Shown: piece after piece, positions 27,801-35,795 of the stretch | Layout of the letters: every line of letters starts with the position of its first letter | Position numbering within the stretch: the first letter of the stretch is position 1 | Assembly: GCA_963813525.1 (NCBI GenBank) | Contig: CAWEZI010000005.1 | Span: forward strand, 1,240,001 to 1,304,000 | DNA length: 64,000 bases | From: Bog-756 sp963813525 | GTDB taxonomy: Bacteria; Actinomycetota; Acidimicrobiia; Acidimicrobiales; RAAP-2 | Direction of reading: 5' to 3' | Translations under genes and position numbers: made by a program | The notes under the pieces: model-generated | What the model saw: the letters and a program-made list of their open reading frames with translations, nothing else | What the model was told of the DNA's origin: nothing | Databases searched by the model: none

Positions 27801-29566
27801 CGGGTGGCGAAACGCTGACCTACTCGGATGGGGGGACTCTGCCACCGGGGCTGGCCGTCGACCCCAACACAGGATCGATCACCGGGACCCCGACCACGGG
27901 CGGCACCTACTCGGTGACCATCACGGCCACCGACACCGACGGCTTCACGGGGAACGCCGCGTTCAGCTGGACCATTACCGACGCCGTGTCGGTGACCAAC
28001 CCAGGGCCTCAAACCAGCGTGTCGGGTACGGCCATCGCCGCCCTCCCCATCACCGCCAGCGATTCCGGTGGGGAGACCCTGGCCTACTCGGACGGGGGGA
28101 CGCTCCCACCGGGGCTGACCATCGGCTCCCATAGTGGATCGATCACCGGCACCCCCACCATGGCCGGCACCTACCCGGTGACCATCACGGCCACCGACAC
28201 CGACGGCGCCACGGGGAACACCTCGTTCAGCTGGACCATCACCAACACCGTGTCGGTGACCAACCCGGGAGCTCAGACCAGCGCGTCGGGCGCGGCCATC
28301 GCCGCCCTCCCCATCACCGCCACCGACTCCGGTGGGGACACCCTGACCTACTCGGATGGGGGGACCCTGCCGCCGGGGCTGGCCGTCGACCCCAACACGG
28401 GATCGATCACCGGGACCCCGACCACGGCCGGCACCTACCCGGTGACCATCACGGCCACCGACACCGATGGCTTCACGGGGAATGCCTCTTTCAGCTGGAC
28501 CATCACCGACACCGTTTCGGTGACCAACCCGGGAGCTCAGAGCAGCGTGTCGGGCACGGCCATCGCCGCCCTCCCCATCACCGCCAGCGATTCCGGTGGG
28601 GAGACCCTGGCCTACTCGGACGGGGGCACCCTCCCACCGGGGCTGACCATCGGCTCCCATAGTGGATCGATCACCGGCACCCCCACCATGGCCGGCACCT
28701 ACCCGGTGACCATCACGGCCACCGACACCGGTGGCGCCACGGGGAGCACCTCGTTCAGCTGGACCGTCACCAACACCGTGTCGGTGACCAGCCCGGGCAA
28801 CCAGTCAAGCGTGTCGGGCACGGCCATCGCCGCCCTCCCCATCGTGGCCACCGATTCCGGTGGAGAGACCCTGACCTACTCGGATGGGGGCACCCTCCCA
28901 CCGGGGCTGGCCATCGGCTCCCATAGTGGATCGATCACCGGCACGCCGACCGCAGCCGGCACCTACGCGGTGACCATCACAGGCACCGACACCGCCGGCT
29001 TCACCGGTCACGCCTCCTTCAGTTGGACGGTCACCACCGCCGCCAACGGACCGACCGTGTCCACTCTCAGCCACACGAGTGGTCCTTCTGCCGGGGGCCA
29101 GCGCGTGAAAATCACCGGCACCAATTTGCGTGGCGCCACGGAGGTTCTCTTCGGGTCGACCCCTGGGATCAGGCCGCACTGGAACCGCAAAGGAACCAAG
29201 CTGATCGTCAAGACCCCTGCGGAACTGGCGGGAACGGTCGATGTCAGGGTAGTGACACCGAACGGGACGAGTTCGATCACTCCGGCCGATCGGTACACCT
29301 TCGTGGGGCCGTCGGTCACTGGTGTCAGCCCGAACAGCGGTCCGGCCGCGGGTGGAGGCAAGGTCAAGATCTCGGGAACGGGTTTCAAGGGGACCTCCGA
29401 GGTGCGCTTCGGTGGAACAACGACCACGTTCACGGTCAATGCCAAGGGAACCTTGATCACCGCTTCTGTGCCGACAGGCACGCCCGGCACCGTGAACATT
29501 GAGGTCACGACCCCAGGGGGTACGTCTGCCGTCACCCCGGCTGACGACTACACCTACACGGGATGA
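24863..29566 (+). CDS. giant secreted protein with Big-type, putative-Ig and IPT/TIG domains
   Basis: About 1567 aa. A signal peptide (RRLFGRLAVALALVVGVTLGSLGAIGG) leads to roughly six bacterial Ig-like repeats (units beginning with patterns such as LVFTTQPGTASAGSAVPTTVVKIEDSLGN). Seven putative-Ig units follow, containing LPPGL and SGSITGTPTTAGTYPVTITATDTDG, six of them nearly identical with a period of 264 bp. Two IPT/TIG domains end the protein (SGPSAGGQRVKITGTNL and SGPAAGGGKVKISGTGF). No enzyme domain or sortase signal is seen, so it is probably an adhesin or surface fibre. ATG 24863 fits the AGGAG site 8 bp upstream better than ATG 24857. The leader 24548-24862 has no gene; inverted repeats there were noted but match no known riboswitch convincingly. 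Confidence 0.85.
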   Translation: MSSADHGSGRRLFGRLAVALALVVGVTLGSLGAIGGGPAGAVGPASQLAFTTNPSTVVAGATMTAPVVQLRDSGNNNVLQAGVTVTMSLSAGSFDPSSTTSVVTNSSGQAVFSNLILDTTGSFTMTAASTGLTSKTSGSFTVNPGATEQVALSSVPSTLTSGAALGIVVTAEDAYGNKESSLSTGSVTLSVATGPAGGALAGTVTRTFSGGVVTFSAASLTTVGSYTITASYTDPVAGLLTATTGSIAVTAGVAKKLGFVQAPSTTTAGSVMSPAPTVQVEDANGNAVADSGVSITLTSSGTLTAGSTKVVSTDVNGLATFSNLTWNTAGSYTIAASASGLTASGNSASFSITAGSPVNLVFTTQPGTASAGSAVPTTVVKIEDSLGNVLTSSTDTVTLSPNGPGPFDPAATTSVAAVNGVATFSNLILDKSGSYTFSASSPDGAVGTSHPFTVNALAATQLVFSQGPVNGTAGTVQSPNVTVQAQDQYGNVAASATGTVTLTASPSVTLTSGTRALSSGSATFGSLTIQTAGTYTLTASLPGYSSVTSSSFTIAPNTPYQLVFGTQPTNITAGQTIAPAPTVQIEDRYGNLEMTDNSDTVTAAGSLAAGSTVTETAAGGVATFPNLTIDVVGNVTHTLTASSSTTPALRTGTSASFTVSPGAPYSLAIVQPQLGGQINTGNSVGTFYLEQYDQYGNNTWGSTGTPLTFSSTSPGGTFSLTDGGPSTTTATFPYPPNNNNPPNNRDLYFYYGDTTAGLPTITVSSPGLISGTQQVEMIDVQSPGDQTDATGGPIAPLTISGQNSSPDYSFTSWSATGLPPGLSIDNTGTVTGTPTTTGTYSVEVYGYEGTYAYGYTTFTWTITNAVSVTNPGPQTSVSGMAIAALPIEATDSGGETLTYSDGGTLPPGLAVDPNTGSITGTPTTAGTYPVTITATDTDGYAGYAAFSWTITNTVSVTNPGNQSDLAGSAILSVPITATDSGGETLTYSDGGTLPPGLAVDPNTGSITGTPTTGGTYSVTITATDTDGFTGNAAFSWTITDAVSVTNPGPQTSVSGTAIAALPITASDSGGETLAYSDGGTLPPGLTIGSHSGSITGTPTMAGTYPVTITATDTDGATGNTSFSWTITNTVSVTNPGAQTSASGAAIAALPITATDSGGDTLTYSDGGTLPPGLAVDPNTGSITGTPTTAGTYPVTITATDTDGFTGNASFSWTITDTVSVTNPGAQSSVSGTAIAALPITASDSGGETLAYSDGGTLPPGLTIGSHSGSITGTPTMAGTYPVTITATDTGGATGSTSFSWTVTNTVSVTSPGNQSSVSGTAIAALPIVATDSGGETLTYSDGGTLPPGLAIGSHSGSITGTPTAAGTYAVTITGTDTAGFTGHASFSWTVTTAANGPTVSTLSHTSGPSAGGQRVKITGTNLRGATEVLFGSTPGIRPHWNRKGTKLIVKTPAELAGTVDVRVVTPNGTSSITPADRYTFVGPSVTGVSPNSGPAAGGGKVKISGTGFKGTSEVRFGGTTTTFTVNAKGTLITASVPTGTPGTVNIEVTTPGGTSAVTPADDYTYTG
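27450..29040 (+). repeat. 264-bp tandem repeats inside the giant Ig-like gene
   Basis: The segment CCACCGGGGCTGGCCGTC recurs at 27578 and 27842, and an equivalent at 28106, giving exact 264-bp spacing (88 codons). Units alternate between AVDPNTG and (T/A)IGSHSG versions, so the array seems to have grown partly by duplicating two-unit blocks. Such arrays commonly vary in copy number between strains and are prone to assembly collapse. Confidence 0.85.
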
Positions 29567-29609
29567 TCCTGGCCAGCGGCCCGCCCGACTCAGGGTTGAC
29601 GAAGGCGGA

Positions 29610-30467
29610 TGGAAGCGTTCAGGGCTGACCGACATCGGGGCCGGGACCAACGAAGTGCGGTGGGGCCGTCGCCTCGTGGTCAGTTCCTTCGCCACGGCCG
29701 GCAACGACGACTACGGCTTCTTCTGGTACTTCTCCCTGGACAGCACCATCGAGTGCGAGGTGAAACTGACGGGGATCGTCTCCACCGAGGCCCTGGCCGA
29801 GGATCGTCCGCTGACCCACGCCACCCGCGTCTGCGAGCACCTGTCCGCCCCCGACCATCGGCACATCTTCAACGCCCGTCTCCATTCTGAGCTGGACGGT
29901 CCGTGTAACTCGGTATTCGGGGTGGACGTGGCGACCGATGAGGTCGGAGAGGGAAACAAATGGGGCGGGTCCCTCAGAGCCCGAGCTACGCCACTCGAGC
30001 GCGAGCAGGAAGCCCAGCGCCTGGCCAATCCGGCGGCCGGGCGGGTCTGGAAGGTCACCAACCCGGGCGTGCTCAACGCCTGAGGCTACCCGGTGGCCTA
30101 CAAACTGGTGCCGGGCCCGACCCCGACCCTTCTGGCTCGGCCCCAGTCGAGCGTGGCTTGGCGGCCTGCCTTCGCCACCCGCAATCTCTCGGTCACCCTG
30201 TATGGGCCGCACGAACGGCGGGCCGCGGGCGAATACCCCAAACCAGCATGTGGGCGGGGACGGGCTCCCCCGATGGACGGCGTCGAACTGGTCCCTCATC
30301 GAGACGGAGCTGGTCCTCTGGTACTCCTTCGGCGTGACGCATATCCACGGCCTGAGGACTTCCCGGTCATGCCGGTCGAACGGACCGGCTTCTCGGTACT
30401 TCACTCGGGGATCTTCGATCGCAACCCGGCCCTCGACCTGCCGCCCCGGGGCTTGTCGCTGAGCTAG
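29610..30467 (+). pseudogene. decayed copper amine oxidase, C-terminal part
   Basis: Downstream of the giant gene, broken frames together read as the C-terminal catalytic domain of a primary-amine (copper/topaquinone) oxidase: DIGAGTNEVRWGRRLVVSS, NDDYGFFWYFSLD, APDHRHIFNARL (HxH copper pair), LDGPCNSVFGVD, VAYKLVPG, FGVTHI (third copper His) and PRPEDFPVMP. Defects: the N-terminal two-thirds is missing. The topaquinone tyrosine of the N-Y-D/E motif is GAC (Asp) at 29706-29708. An in-frame TGA stands at 30081. One extra base near 30241 and one lost C near 30340 shift the frame out and back. It cannot make a working oxidase. Confidence 0.8.
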
Positions 30468-30469
30468 GT

Positions 30470-30524
30470 CATCGTCGGCCACTGGTCGATGGGGGATTGG
30501 TATTCGCGTAGACCAGTGTCGATG
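30470..30524. terminator. imperfect inverted repeat after the amine-oxidase remnant
   Basis: CACTGGTC (30480-30487) pairs with GACCAGTG (30511-30518), and the flanking CATCG (30470-30474) pairs with CGATG (30520-30524), giving an interrupted 13-bp stem around a 23-nt loop. It begins 3 bp after the remnant's stop and precedes the tat genes, so it may insulate them. The rest of 30468-30821 shows no credible gene. Confidence 0.35.
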
Positions 30525-30821
30525 ATGCCAACCAAGATAACCACGGCACATTCTCCCGCCCGCCCGTTCCCAGCGGGTTGGGTGTACCTCGAGTGACCAC
30601 GCCACGCACCTAAGTGTCGGGCAGAGACGCGCTTCATGGCCGATGCTCCTGGTGGCTCGTGACATCGAGATGTCGGAATAGGCCGGCGATTGGGGACAGG
30701 CTCCCGGATTCCCTCATCCCGATGACGATGGGCAACGAACACAATGGAGACGCTCAACGAAGCGCCCGAGAGTTTAAAGGCCTCGTTCCTTCCCAAAGAT
30801 CCCAAAAGAGGAAAGACCACC

Positions 30822-31106
30822 ATGTACCTCACGTCACCGGCAGAGATTTTCGGCATCGACGGTGTCATCGTGCTCGTCGTGGTTGTTGTGGTGCTGTTCG
30901 GATCCACCCAGATTCCGAAACTGGCCCGCTCGCTGGGCTCGGCGCAGAAGGAGTTCAAAAAGGGGATCGAGGAAGGTGCTGATGAAGCCCGGACCGGCAC
31001 CAAGGGAATTCTCCAGACCGCACCTGGCGCCGATGTGAAAACACCAGCAAAGACCACGGTGCTTGTCGGTTCCACTGCTCCCGGGTCGCACGAGACCGCG
31101 TCATAG
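30822..31106 (+). CDS. tatA: Sec-independent protein translocase TatA-like
   Basis: About 94 aa. One N-terminal membrane helix (DGVIVLVVVVVVLFG) is followed by the hinge STQIPKLARSLGSAQKEFKKGIEEG, an amphipathic helix, and a polar tail: the standard TatA/B/E layout with an FG hinge. It would form the pore-like oligomer of the twin-arginine pathway. ATG 30822 has AGAGGAAAG upstream; a longer frame from 30744 lacks a signal. It begins a tatA-tatB-tatC series with short gaps, an unusual clustering because actinobacteria often keep tatB apart from tatAC. Confidence 0.85.
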   Translation: MYLTSPAEIFGIDGVIVLVVVVVVLFGSTQIPKLARSLGSAQKEFKKGIEEGADEARTGTKGILQTAPGADVKTPAKTTVLVGSTAPGSHETAS

Positions 31107-31129
31107 TCACTGCGGCTCGGATCCCGACC

Positions 31130-31555
31130 ATGCCATTTCTCAGTCCGGCAAAGTTATTGGTCATTCTGGTTGTTGCTGTCGTCGTCCTCGGTCCCGACAA
31201 GCTGCCAATGGTGGCCAAGCAAATAGGTGGATTTTGGGGAGATTTCCGAAGGTTCCGCGGGAAGCTCGAATCCGAGGTGCGGGGAAACTTCCCCGACCTT
31301 CCCCCAACCGACACGATTCACCAGGCGGTACGTTCTCCTTTGTCCTTCCTGAACAACCTGGCCGACACCCATGACTCGGAGAAGGCGACGACTGCCAGCT
31401 TCCAACGCTCGCCGGTCATCAATCGACCGAACGGCAGGGTGACGGTTGGCGAAGGTCCGAATTCGATGCCGGGAGCGATTGCTGATCCCAGTGACGCGGT
31501 GCACAGCGTCCGTTCCAACGGCGAGGTTGTGCCGGACGACCCCGGGATGAACTGA
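31130..31555 (+). CDS. tatB: TatB-like translocase subunit
   Basis: About 141 aa. The short amino-terminal helix (AKLLVILVVAVVVLGPDKLP) has the GPDKLP hinge typical of actinobacterial TatB, followed by the amphipathic helix MVAKQIGGFWGDFRRFRGKLESEV and a disordered tail. With TatC it would form the receptor for twin-arginine signals. It starts 23 bp after tatA and precedes tatC by about 36 bp. A second TatA is the alternative, but the hinge and long tail favour TatB. Confidence 0.75.
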   Translation: MPFLSPAKLLVILVVAVVVLGPDKLPMVAKQIGGFWGDFRRFRGKLESEVRGNFPDLPPTDTIHQAVRSPLSFLNNLADTHDSEKATTASFQRSPVINRPNGRVTVGEGPNSMPGAIADPSDAVHSVRSNGEVVPDDPGMN

Positions 31556-31591
31556 CCCGACCGAATCGCCAACAACGACCGACCGATCTTG

Positions 31592-32347
31592 ATGCCGATG
31601 GCTATCTCACTCAAGCGACGAAGCGAAGCCCGGGCTGATCCGGATGCAATGACCCTGGTCGAGCACCTGACCGAACTGCGTTCCCGGGTGTTGGTCAGCG
31701 CCGGCGCCTTCGTCATCGCAGCCACAGCGGCATTCCTTCTCTACCCGTGGATCCTCTCGTTCCTGCAACACCCTTACTGCGAGGTTGCACCCAGACACTG
31801 CGGGTTCTACATCACCGGACCTCTGGACGGGTTGGCTCTGCGGGTCAAGATCGCCGCCTACGGCGGACTGTTCCTCGCTGCTCCGGTGCTGCTGTGGGAG
31901 TTCTGGCGGTTCATCACTCCCGGGTTGAATCCCAAGGAGAAGCGCTACGCCGTTCCTTTCATCATCGCCTCGATGGCCCTTTTCTCGCTCGGTTGTCTGG
32001 TCGCCTTCGTGACCTTCCCCCATGCTCTCAAGTGGCTGGGCAGTATCGGGGGACCGAGCCTGCATGAGATCTTCAATCCGATCAACTACATCAGCCTGAT
32101 CGTCCTGTTGATGGTGGTGTTCGGCATTACATTTCAGTTTCCGGTCGTTCTGGTCTCGTTGGAGGTCGCCGGCGTCCTGTCGGCCAAGAAACTGTCCTCT
32201 TGGCGCCGTTGGGCGATTGTGTTCATCGTGGTAGTGGCAGGGGTGGTCACTCCCAGCTCCGACCCCTTCTCGATGTTGGCCTTGGCCATTCCGCTCTACG
32301 TCTTCTATGAGCTGTCCATCGTGGTCGGCAAGATCATCCAACGATGA
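31592..32347 (+). CDS. tatC: twin-arginine translocase subunit TatC
   Basis: About 251 aa with six predicted membrane helices. Diagnostic segments are TLVEHLTELRSRVL at the N-terminal cytosolic face, GPLDGLALRVKIAAYGGLFLAAPVLLWEFWRFITPGLNPKEKRY, and TPSSDPFSMLALAIPLYVFYELSI in the last helices. It recognises the RR signal. Several starts are close together (TTG 31589, ATG 31592, ATG 31598). It is followed within 170 bp by a small Tat substrate and then DUF4331, suggesting one functional unit. Confidence 0.92.
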   Translation: MPMAISLKRRSEARADPDAMTLVEHLTELRSRVLVSAGAFVIAATAAFLLYPWILSFLQHPYCEVAPRHCGFYITGPLDGLALRVKIAAYGGLFLAAPVLLWEFWRFITPGLNPKEKRYAVPFIIASMALFSLGCLVAFVTFPHALKWLGSIGGPSLHEIFNPINYISLIVLLMVVFGITFQFPVVLVSLEVAGVLSAKKLSSWRRWAIVFIVVVAGVVTPSSDPFSMLALAIPLYVFYELSIVVGKIIQR

Positions 32348-32516
32348 ACTGAGGTGCCCGATCGTGAACCCCACACGTTCTCGATCTGAAGCAAAGAGGT
32401 CACGGTGGGTGAGCTCGTGCTGAAAAGCACGGAAATATCGTCGATTGGGACATCCGACCGGTGCTCGGCTCCGAACCTCTCCTGACCAGGCTAAATCTCT
32501 ACCCAGGGAGTTCAGC

Positions 32517-32819
32517 ATGAGCGCATTCAGTAGACGGTCGTTCCTAAAGACAGGGTCCGCGGCCGTTGTCGCCGCCGGGGCCATCTCTTCGCTCCCCGCC
32601 TTGCCCGCCCTCGTCGGTGTGGCTGATACCCAGGGTCCGGCTGACGCCGGCGCGGCCGAGGCGGCGGTCACAGATGCCGACTCCGCCTCGATGAGCGAAC
32701 CCTTGATCGCCCATGTCCGCGACCTCGCTACCGGGGAAATTGGACTGTTCTCGGGGACCCGCGAGATCACCGTCCTCGATCCCCAACTGGCCGCCCGCTT
32801 GGTCCGCGCCATTGGCTAG
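32517..32819 (+). CDS. small Tat-signal protein preceding DUF4331
   Basis: About 100 aa. ATG 32517 follows AGGGAG. The N terminus is a clear twin-arginine signal, SRRSFLKTG plus the hydrophobic run SAAVVAAGAISSLPALPALVG. The mature part is only about 60 residues (SEPLIAHVRDLATGEIGLFSGTREITVLDPQLAARLVRAIG). The segment from PLIAHVRDLATGEIGLF resembles small secreted proteins found near DUF4331 or oxidoreductase genes, but I do not recognise a named family. Placement between tatC and a signal-less DUF4331 protein suggests it could carry its neighbour through Tat. Confidence 0.7.
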   Translation: MSAFSRRSFLKTGSAAVVAAGAISSLPALPALVGVADTQGPADAGAAEAAVTDADSASMSEPLIAHVRDLATGEIGLFSGTREITVLDPQLAARLVRAIG

Positions 32820-32910
32820 CCGGCCGCATCGTTCTCTGTCCCGCCGTACGCCCTACCAAATACCAAACCTGACCCGAGCCACCTGACCCAACCAGAAACC
32901 GAGGTACGCC

Positions 32911-34389
32911 ATGTCATCCCATCGTGAAGCACCCGAGATCTCCAAGGACCCGGTGGCCGACAGCACCGACGTCTACGCCTTCGTCAGTCCCGATGCCCCC
33001 GGCACTGTCACCCTGATCGCCAATTACATCCCTTTGCAGGGGCCCGACTCAGGACCCAACTTCTACGAGTTCGGGGACGACGTCCTCTACACCATCAACA
33101 TCGACAACAACGGGGACGGAAAGCCCGACATCGCCTACGAGTTCGCGTTCACCACCACCGATGGGCCGAACGCTTCGAACTACTTCCTCTACAACACCGG
33201 ACCCATCACGACCCTGCCGTCGCCGGCGTGGTCGCGACCCCAGACGTTCACGCTCACCGAGGTCCGGTACACACCGTGGGGAGAACCGGAATCAAGGGTG
33301 CTGGGGACCGACCTGTTGGTTCCGCCTTGCAACATCGGGCCACTTTCCACTCCGAACTACGCCTCCCAACTGGTGAGTGCCGCCCTGACCCACAACCAGA
33401 GCGCCGTCGGGTTCCCTGTTTTCGCCGGGCAGCGGGCCGAGGGGTTCTACGTCGACCTAGGGGCGGTATTCGACCTCGGAGATCTGCGTCCCTTCGAGGA
33501 GGCCCACGCCGGCAGCAGCCTGGCCCGGATGCCTGGGATCAACTCCACTGACACCCTCAACGTCCACTCCCTTGCTCTCCAGGTGCCCATCGCCTCCCTG
33601 ACAGACACCGGTCGTGCACCGTCGGGCGTCGACGATCCCCACGCCGTGATCGGGGTGTGGACCACCGCCAGCCGGCAGACCGCCCGCATCTTTGACAACA
33701 ACTGCCAGGGCCGATTCTTTCAGGCTGGACCGTACGTGCAGGTATCCCGCCTGGCCAATCCGTTGTTCAACGAGGTGCTCATCCCTCTGGCCGAAAAGGA
33801 CTACTGGAACGCCAACTTTCCAGTCAACGACGGCCAGTTCGCCAAGTACGTCACCGCCCCGGCCCTGGCGGCACTGCTCCCGAGTCTCTATCCCGGAGTG
33901 TTTCCCAACCTGGCCGCCTATACCAAGCCCCGAGCCGACCTGGCCGCCATCCTCCTGACCGGCATCCCAGCAACGGTGATCGCCGGATTTCAGAACAACA
34001 ACACCGGAACACTCCAAGCCGACCAGCTTCGGCTGAATATGGCCATCCCGGCCAAGACGAGCGGGCAAAGCTCACTTGGCATTCTGGGGGGCGACCTGGC
34101 CGGTTTCCCCAACGGCCGCCGGGTGTTCGACGATGTCGCCACCATCGAGCTGAGGGCCATTGCTGGCGCCACGATCCCGCTGGTCGACACGAGCTTTACC
34201 CCAGATGCCGTCGTGCAGGCTGCGCCCGCTCCGTTCGCCGACACCCTCGGGGGACTCCAGTTCGGACTGATCAATGGTGGCTCGGACCTGACGGCAATGG
34301 GGACCGAGTTCTACCTCGACAGTTTCCCGTACCTGGGCACTCCCCACAGCGGTTACAACGCCCATACGGCTAACGCGGTGACGGGCTGA
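32911..34389 (+). CDS. DUF4331 family protein
   Basis: A 492-aa protein starting MSSHREAPEISKDPVADSTDVYAF, the hallmark of DUF4331. Further family segments are NFYEFGDDVLYTINIDNNGDGKPDIAYEF, NVHSLALQVPIASL, GVWTTASRQTARI and PNGRRVFDDVATIELRA. The biochemical role of DUF4331 is unknown. Members are usually secreted and rich in beta-structure, yet no signal peptide is seen here; the conserved SSHREAP lies at residue 2. Export could depend on the small Tat partner upstream. The next ORF begins 5 bp after the stop. ATG 32911 is preceded by AACCGAGGTACGCC. Confidence 0.88.
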   Translation: MSSHREAPEISKDPVADSTDVYAFVSPDAPGTVTLIANYIPLQGPDSGPNFYEFGDDVLYTINIDNNGDGKPDIAYEFAFTTTDGPNASNYFLYNTGPITTLPSPAWSRPQTFTLTEVRYTPWGEPESRVLGTDLLVPPCNIGPLSTPNYASQLVSAALTHNQSAVGFPVFAGQRAEGFYVDLGAVFDLGDLRPFEEAHAGSSLARMPGINSTDTLNVHSLALQVPIASLTDTGRAPSGVDDPHAVIGVWTTASRQTARIFDNNCQGRFFQAGPYVQVSRLANPLFNEVLIPLAEKDYWNANFPVNDGQFAKYVTAPALAALLPSLYPGVFPNLAAYTKPRADLAAILLTGIPATVIAGFQNNNTGTLQADQLRLNMAIPAKTSGQSSLGILGGDLAGFPNGRRVFDDVATIELRAIAGATIPLVDTSFTPDAVVQAAPAPFADTLGGLQFGLINGGSDLTAMGTEFYLDSFPYLGTPHSGYNAHTANAVTG

Positions 34390-34394
34390 TCCCG

Positions 34395-34760
34395 GTGGTT
34401 GTCGTCGACCAATCCACAGCACCGACATCGGCCATCCCGGCGGTTGAGCAGTCGACAGGTGCCAGCGAGGGACCGGTGATACTCGACATCGGTGGTGCCG
34501 TCGGAGCCGTCGTGATTGTCACCGGGGCCGAGCTGGACGGGACCGAGGTTGAAGTCCGACGCCTCGGGACCGAATGGGACGGAACCCATGTGGCCGTGCG
34601 CTCTCGTCCGACCACAGGTGAGCCTGTCTACGCCGCCGTCTTCAGCCAGTTGCACGAGGGCGTTCACGAATTTCGGCGCCGACCGACCCAGCCCGGGCAG
34701 TCGGTTCACCGAATCGAAGTTGCCGGTGGGGGAGTTGTCGAATTCCACTGGAGAGGTTGA
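34395..34760 (+). CDS. hypothetical protein downstream of DUF4331
   Basis: A 121-aa protein of unknown function, starting GTG 5 bp after the DUF4331 stop, hence probably in the same operon. It contains a beta-rich core, EGPVILDIGGAVGAVVIVTGAELDGTEVEVRR, then VYAAVFSQLHEGVHEFRRR and RIEVAGGGVVEFHW. This pattern recalls short conserved actinobacterial proteins with a single beta-sandwich-like domain, but I cannot name a family. No signal peptide or membrane helix is present. Confidence 0.6.
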   Translation: MVVVDQSTAPTSAIPAVEQSTGASEGPVILDIGGAVGAVVIVTGAELDGTEVEVRRLGTEWDGTHVAVRSRPTTGEPVYAAVFSQLHEGVHEFRRRPTQPGQSVHRIEVAGGGVVEFHWRG

Positions 34761-35120
34761 TCCCGACCGATCGCCTTGCCGGGCTAAGTGCCCGAGAGGC
34801 TCGATGGTCGGGCCAGGTAGCGCATAAGCCGAAGGTTGTCTCGTCCCTTGATGCGGGCGAGAGGTAGATCCACCGGGTGCACCAGGCAACCGACGAGCCG
34901 GCCGCAAGCTCGTGGTTGGGGGGGACTCAGTGATCGAGGCGACGTGATCTGGCTCCACGTGCCGCAGGGGATCGACGCTGGGGCGGTCCGTGGCCGGGAA
35001 TCACGATCAAAACCCCTTGGGACTCGGGCGCGCCTCCGGCGATCACCCATCAGCCTCCAAAACGAACCTAGAGTCTCGTTGCAGTGGCATTGCTGGTGGG
35101 GAGCGGAAGCGGAGGCGGAA

Positions 35121-35609
35121 TTGACTGATGTGAGGGCACCTTCGGTTTGGGATTTTGACATCCAGATTCCCGGCCTTGTTCGGCGCTCTGATGATCGATT
35201 GCGTCCGTCTCCGGCACGGGTTCCAGAACTCGCCCCCAATGCACTCACCGAATCTCGTTGGCGTGGCGATAAACCGGTGCTTGAGGGGGAGGCGATCCCG
35301 TCTCAGATCTCGGAAGACTCGGCAGCCACGCAACGGGAAGAGCTCGCTACGGAACTGGCGGACCTCAAAAATCAGATCTCCGGGTTGAGGCGGGAGCGAG
35401 ACGAGCTTCTGGCCATCGCCAGGCCCCTCAGTGCTGCGGTAGCAGAGCTCGAATCGAAGCACGAGGTAGTGATTTCGCTTAGAACCGAAATTCAGGCGCT
35501 CCGCAGACGGAAGTCGTCACTGGAAAGATCGCTTGCTGCACTTCGTAGACCCACCGAAGTCGGGAGACGAGGCAGCAGATCTGGGAAGCAGGAGTTTCAC
35601 GATTCCTAG
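35121..35609 (+). CDS. hypothetical coiled-coil protein
   Basis: About 162 aa. TTG 35121 sits 5 bp after GGAGG. The frame is open far upstream to 34836, but that part reads as non-coding. The C-terminal two-thirds is heptad-rich: EELATELADLKNQISGLRRERDELLAIA, then VISLRTEIQALRRRKSSLERSLAALRRP, a likely long coiled coil. The N-terminal part (WDFDIQIPGLVRRSDDRL) is not recognised. The last 10 codons and stop overlap the first copy of a direct repeat (35581). 34761-35120 contains no other credible gene. Confidence 0.5.
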   Translation: MTDVRAPSVWDFDIQIPGLVRRSDDRLRPSPARVPELAPNALTESRWRGDKPVLEGEAIPSQISEDSAATQREELATELADLKNQISGLRRERDELLAIARPLSAAVAELESKHEVVISLRTEIQALRRRKSSLERSLAALRRPTEVGRRGSRSGKQEFHDS

Positions 35610-35640
35610 CTGAGTCCGATGACAGCCCTCTGCCGTGCTG
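35581..35640. repeat. imperfect direct repeat, left copy
   Basis: From CTGGGAAGCAGGAGTTTC through GAGTCCGATGA to GCCGTGCTGG this matches 37511-37577 with a few substitutions and a small length difference. The two copies flank the GYW-repeat secreted protein gene. Confidence 0.7.
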
Positions 35641-35795
35641 GCGCCGGTCCAACCCCTTTCCGTTTCATCCCCTTCGTACGGCAGTGACCTGCCAGAAGCA
35701 CATACACCGATGACACACTCAGGGGCAATGGTGATGTATTCCGCTCGTCCCGCAAAAGCCGCTATCCAGAGATAGGGGTTCAGCTGGGGGGTTGA

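Noticed and set aside
27287..28660. Minus-strand 457-codon frame with regular repeats inside the giant gene
   Set aside because: Its repetition mirrors the tandem repeats of the plus-strand Ig-like protein; it has no start signal or family motifs.
34784..35248. Minus-strand frame reading VDLPLARIKGRDNLRLMRYL
   Set aside because: It looks protein-like only over a short stretch, has no start signal and matches nothing recognised.
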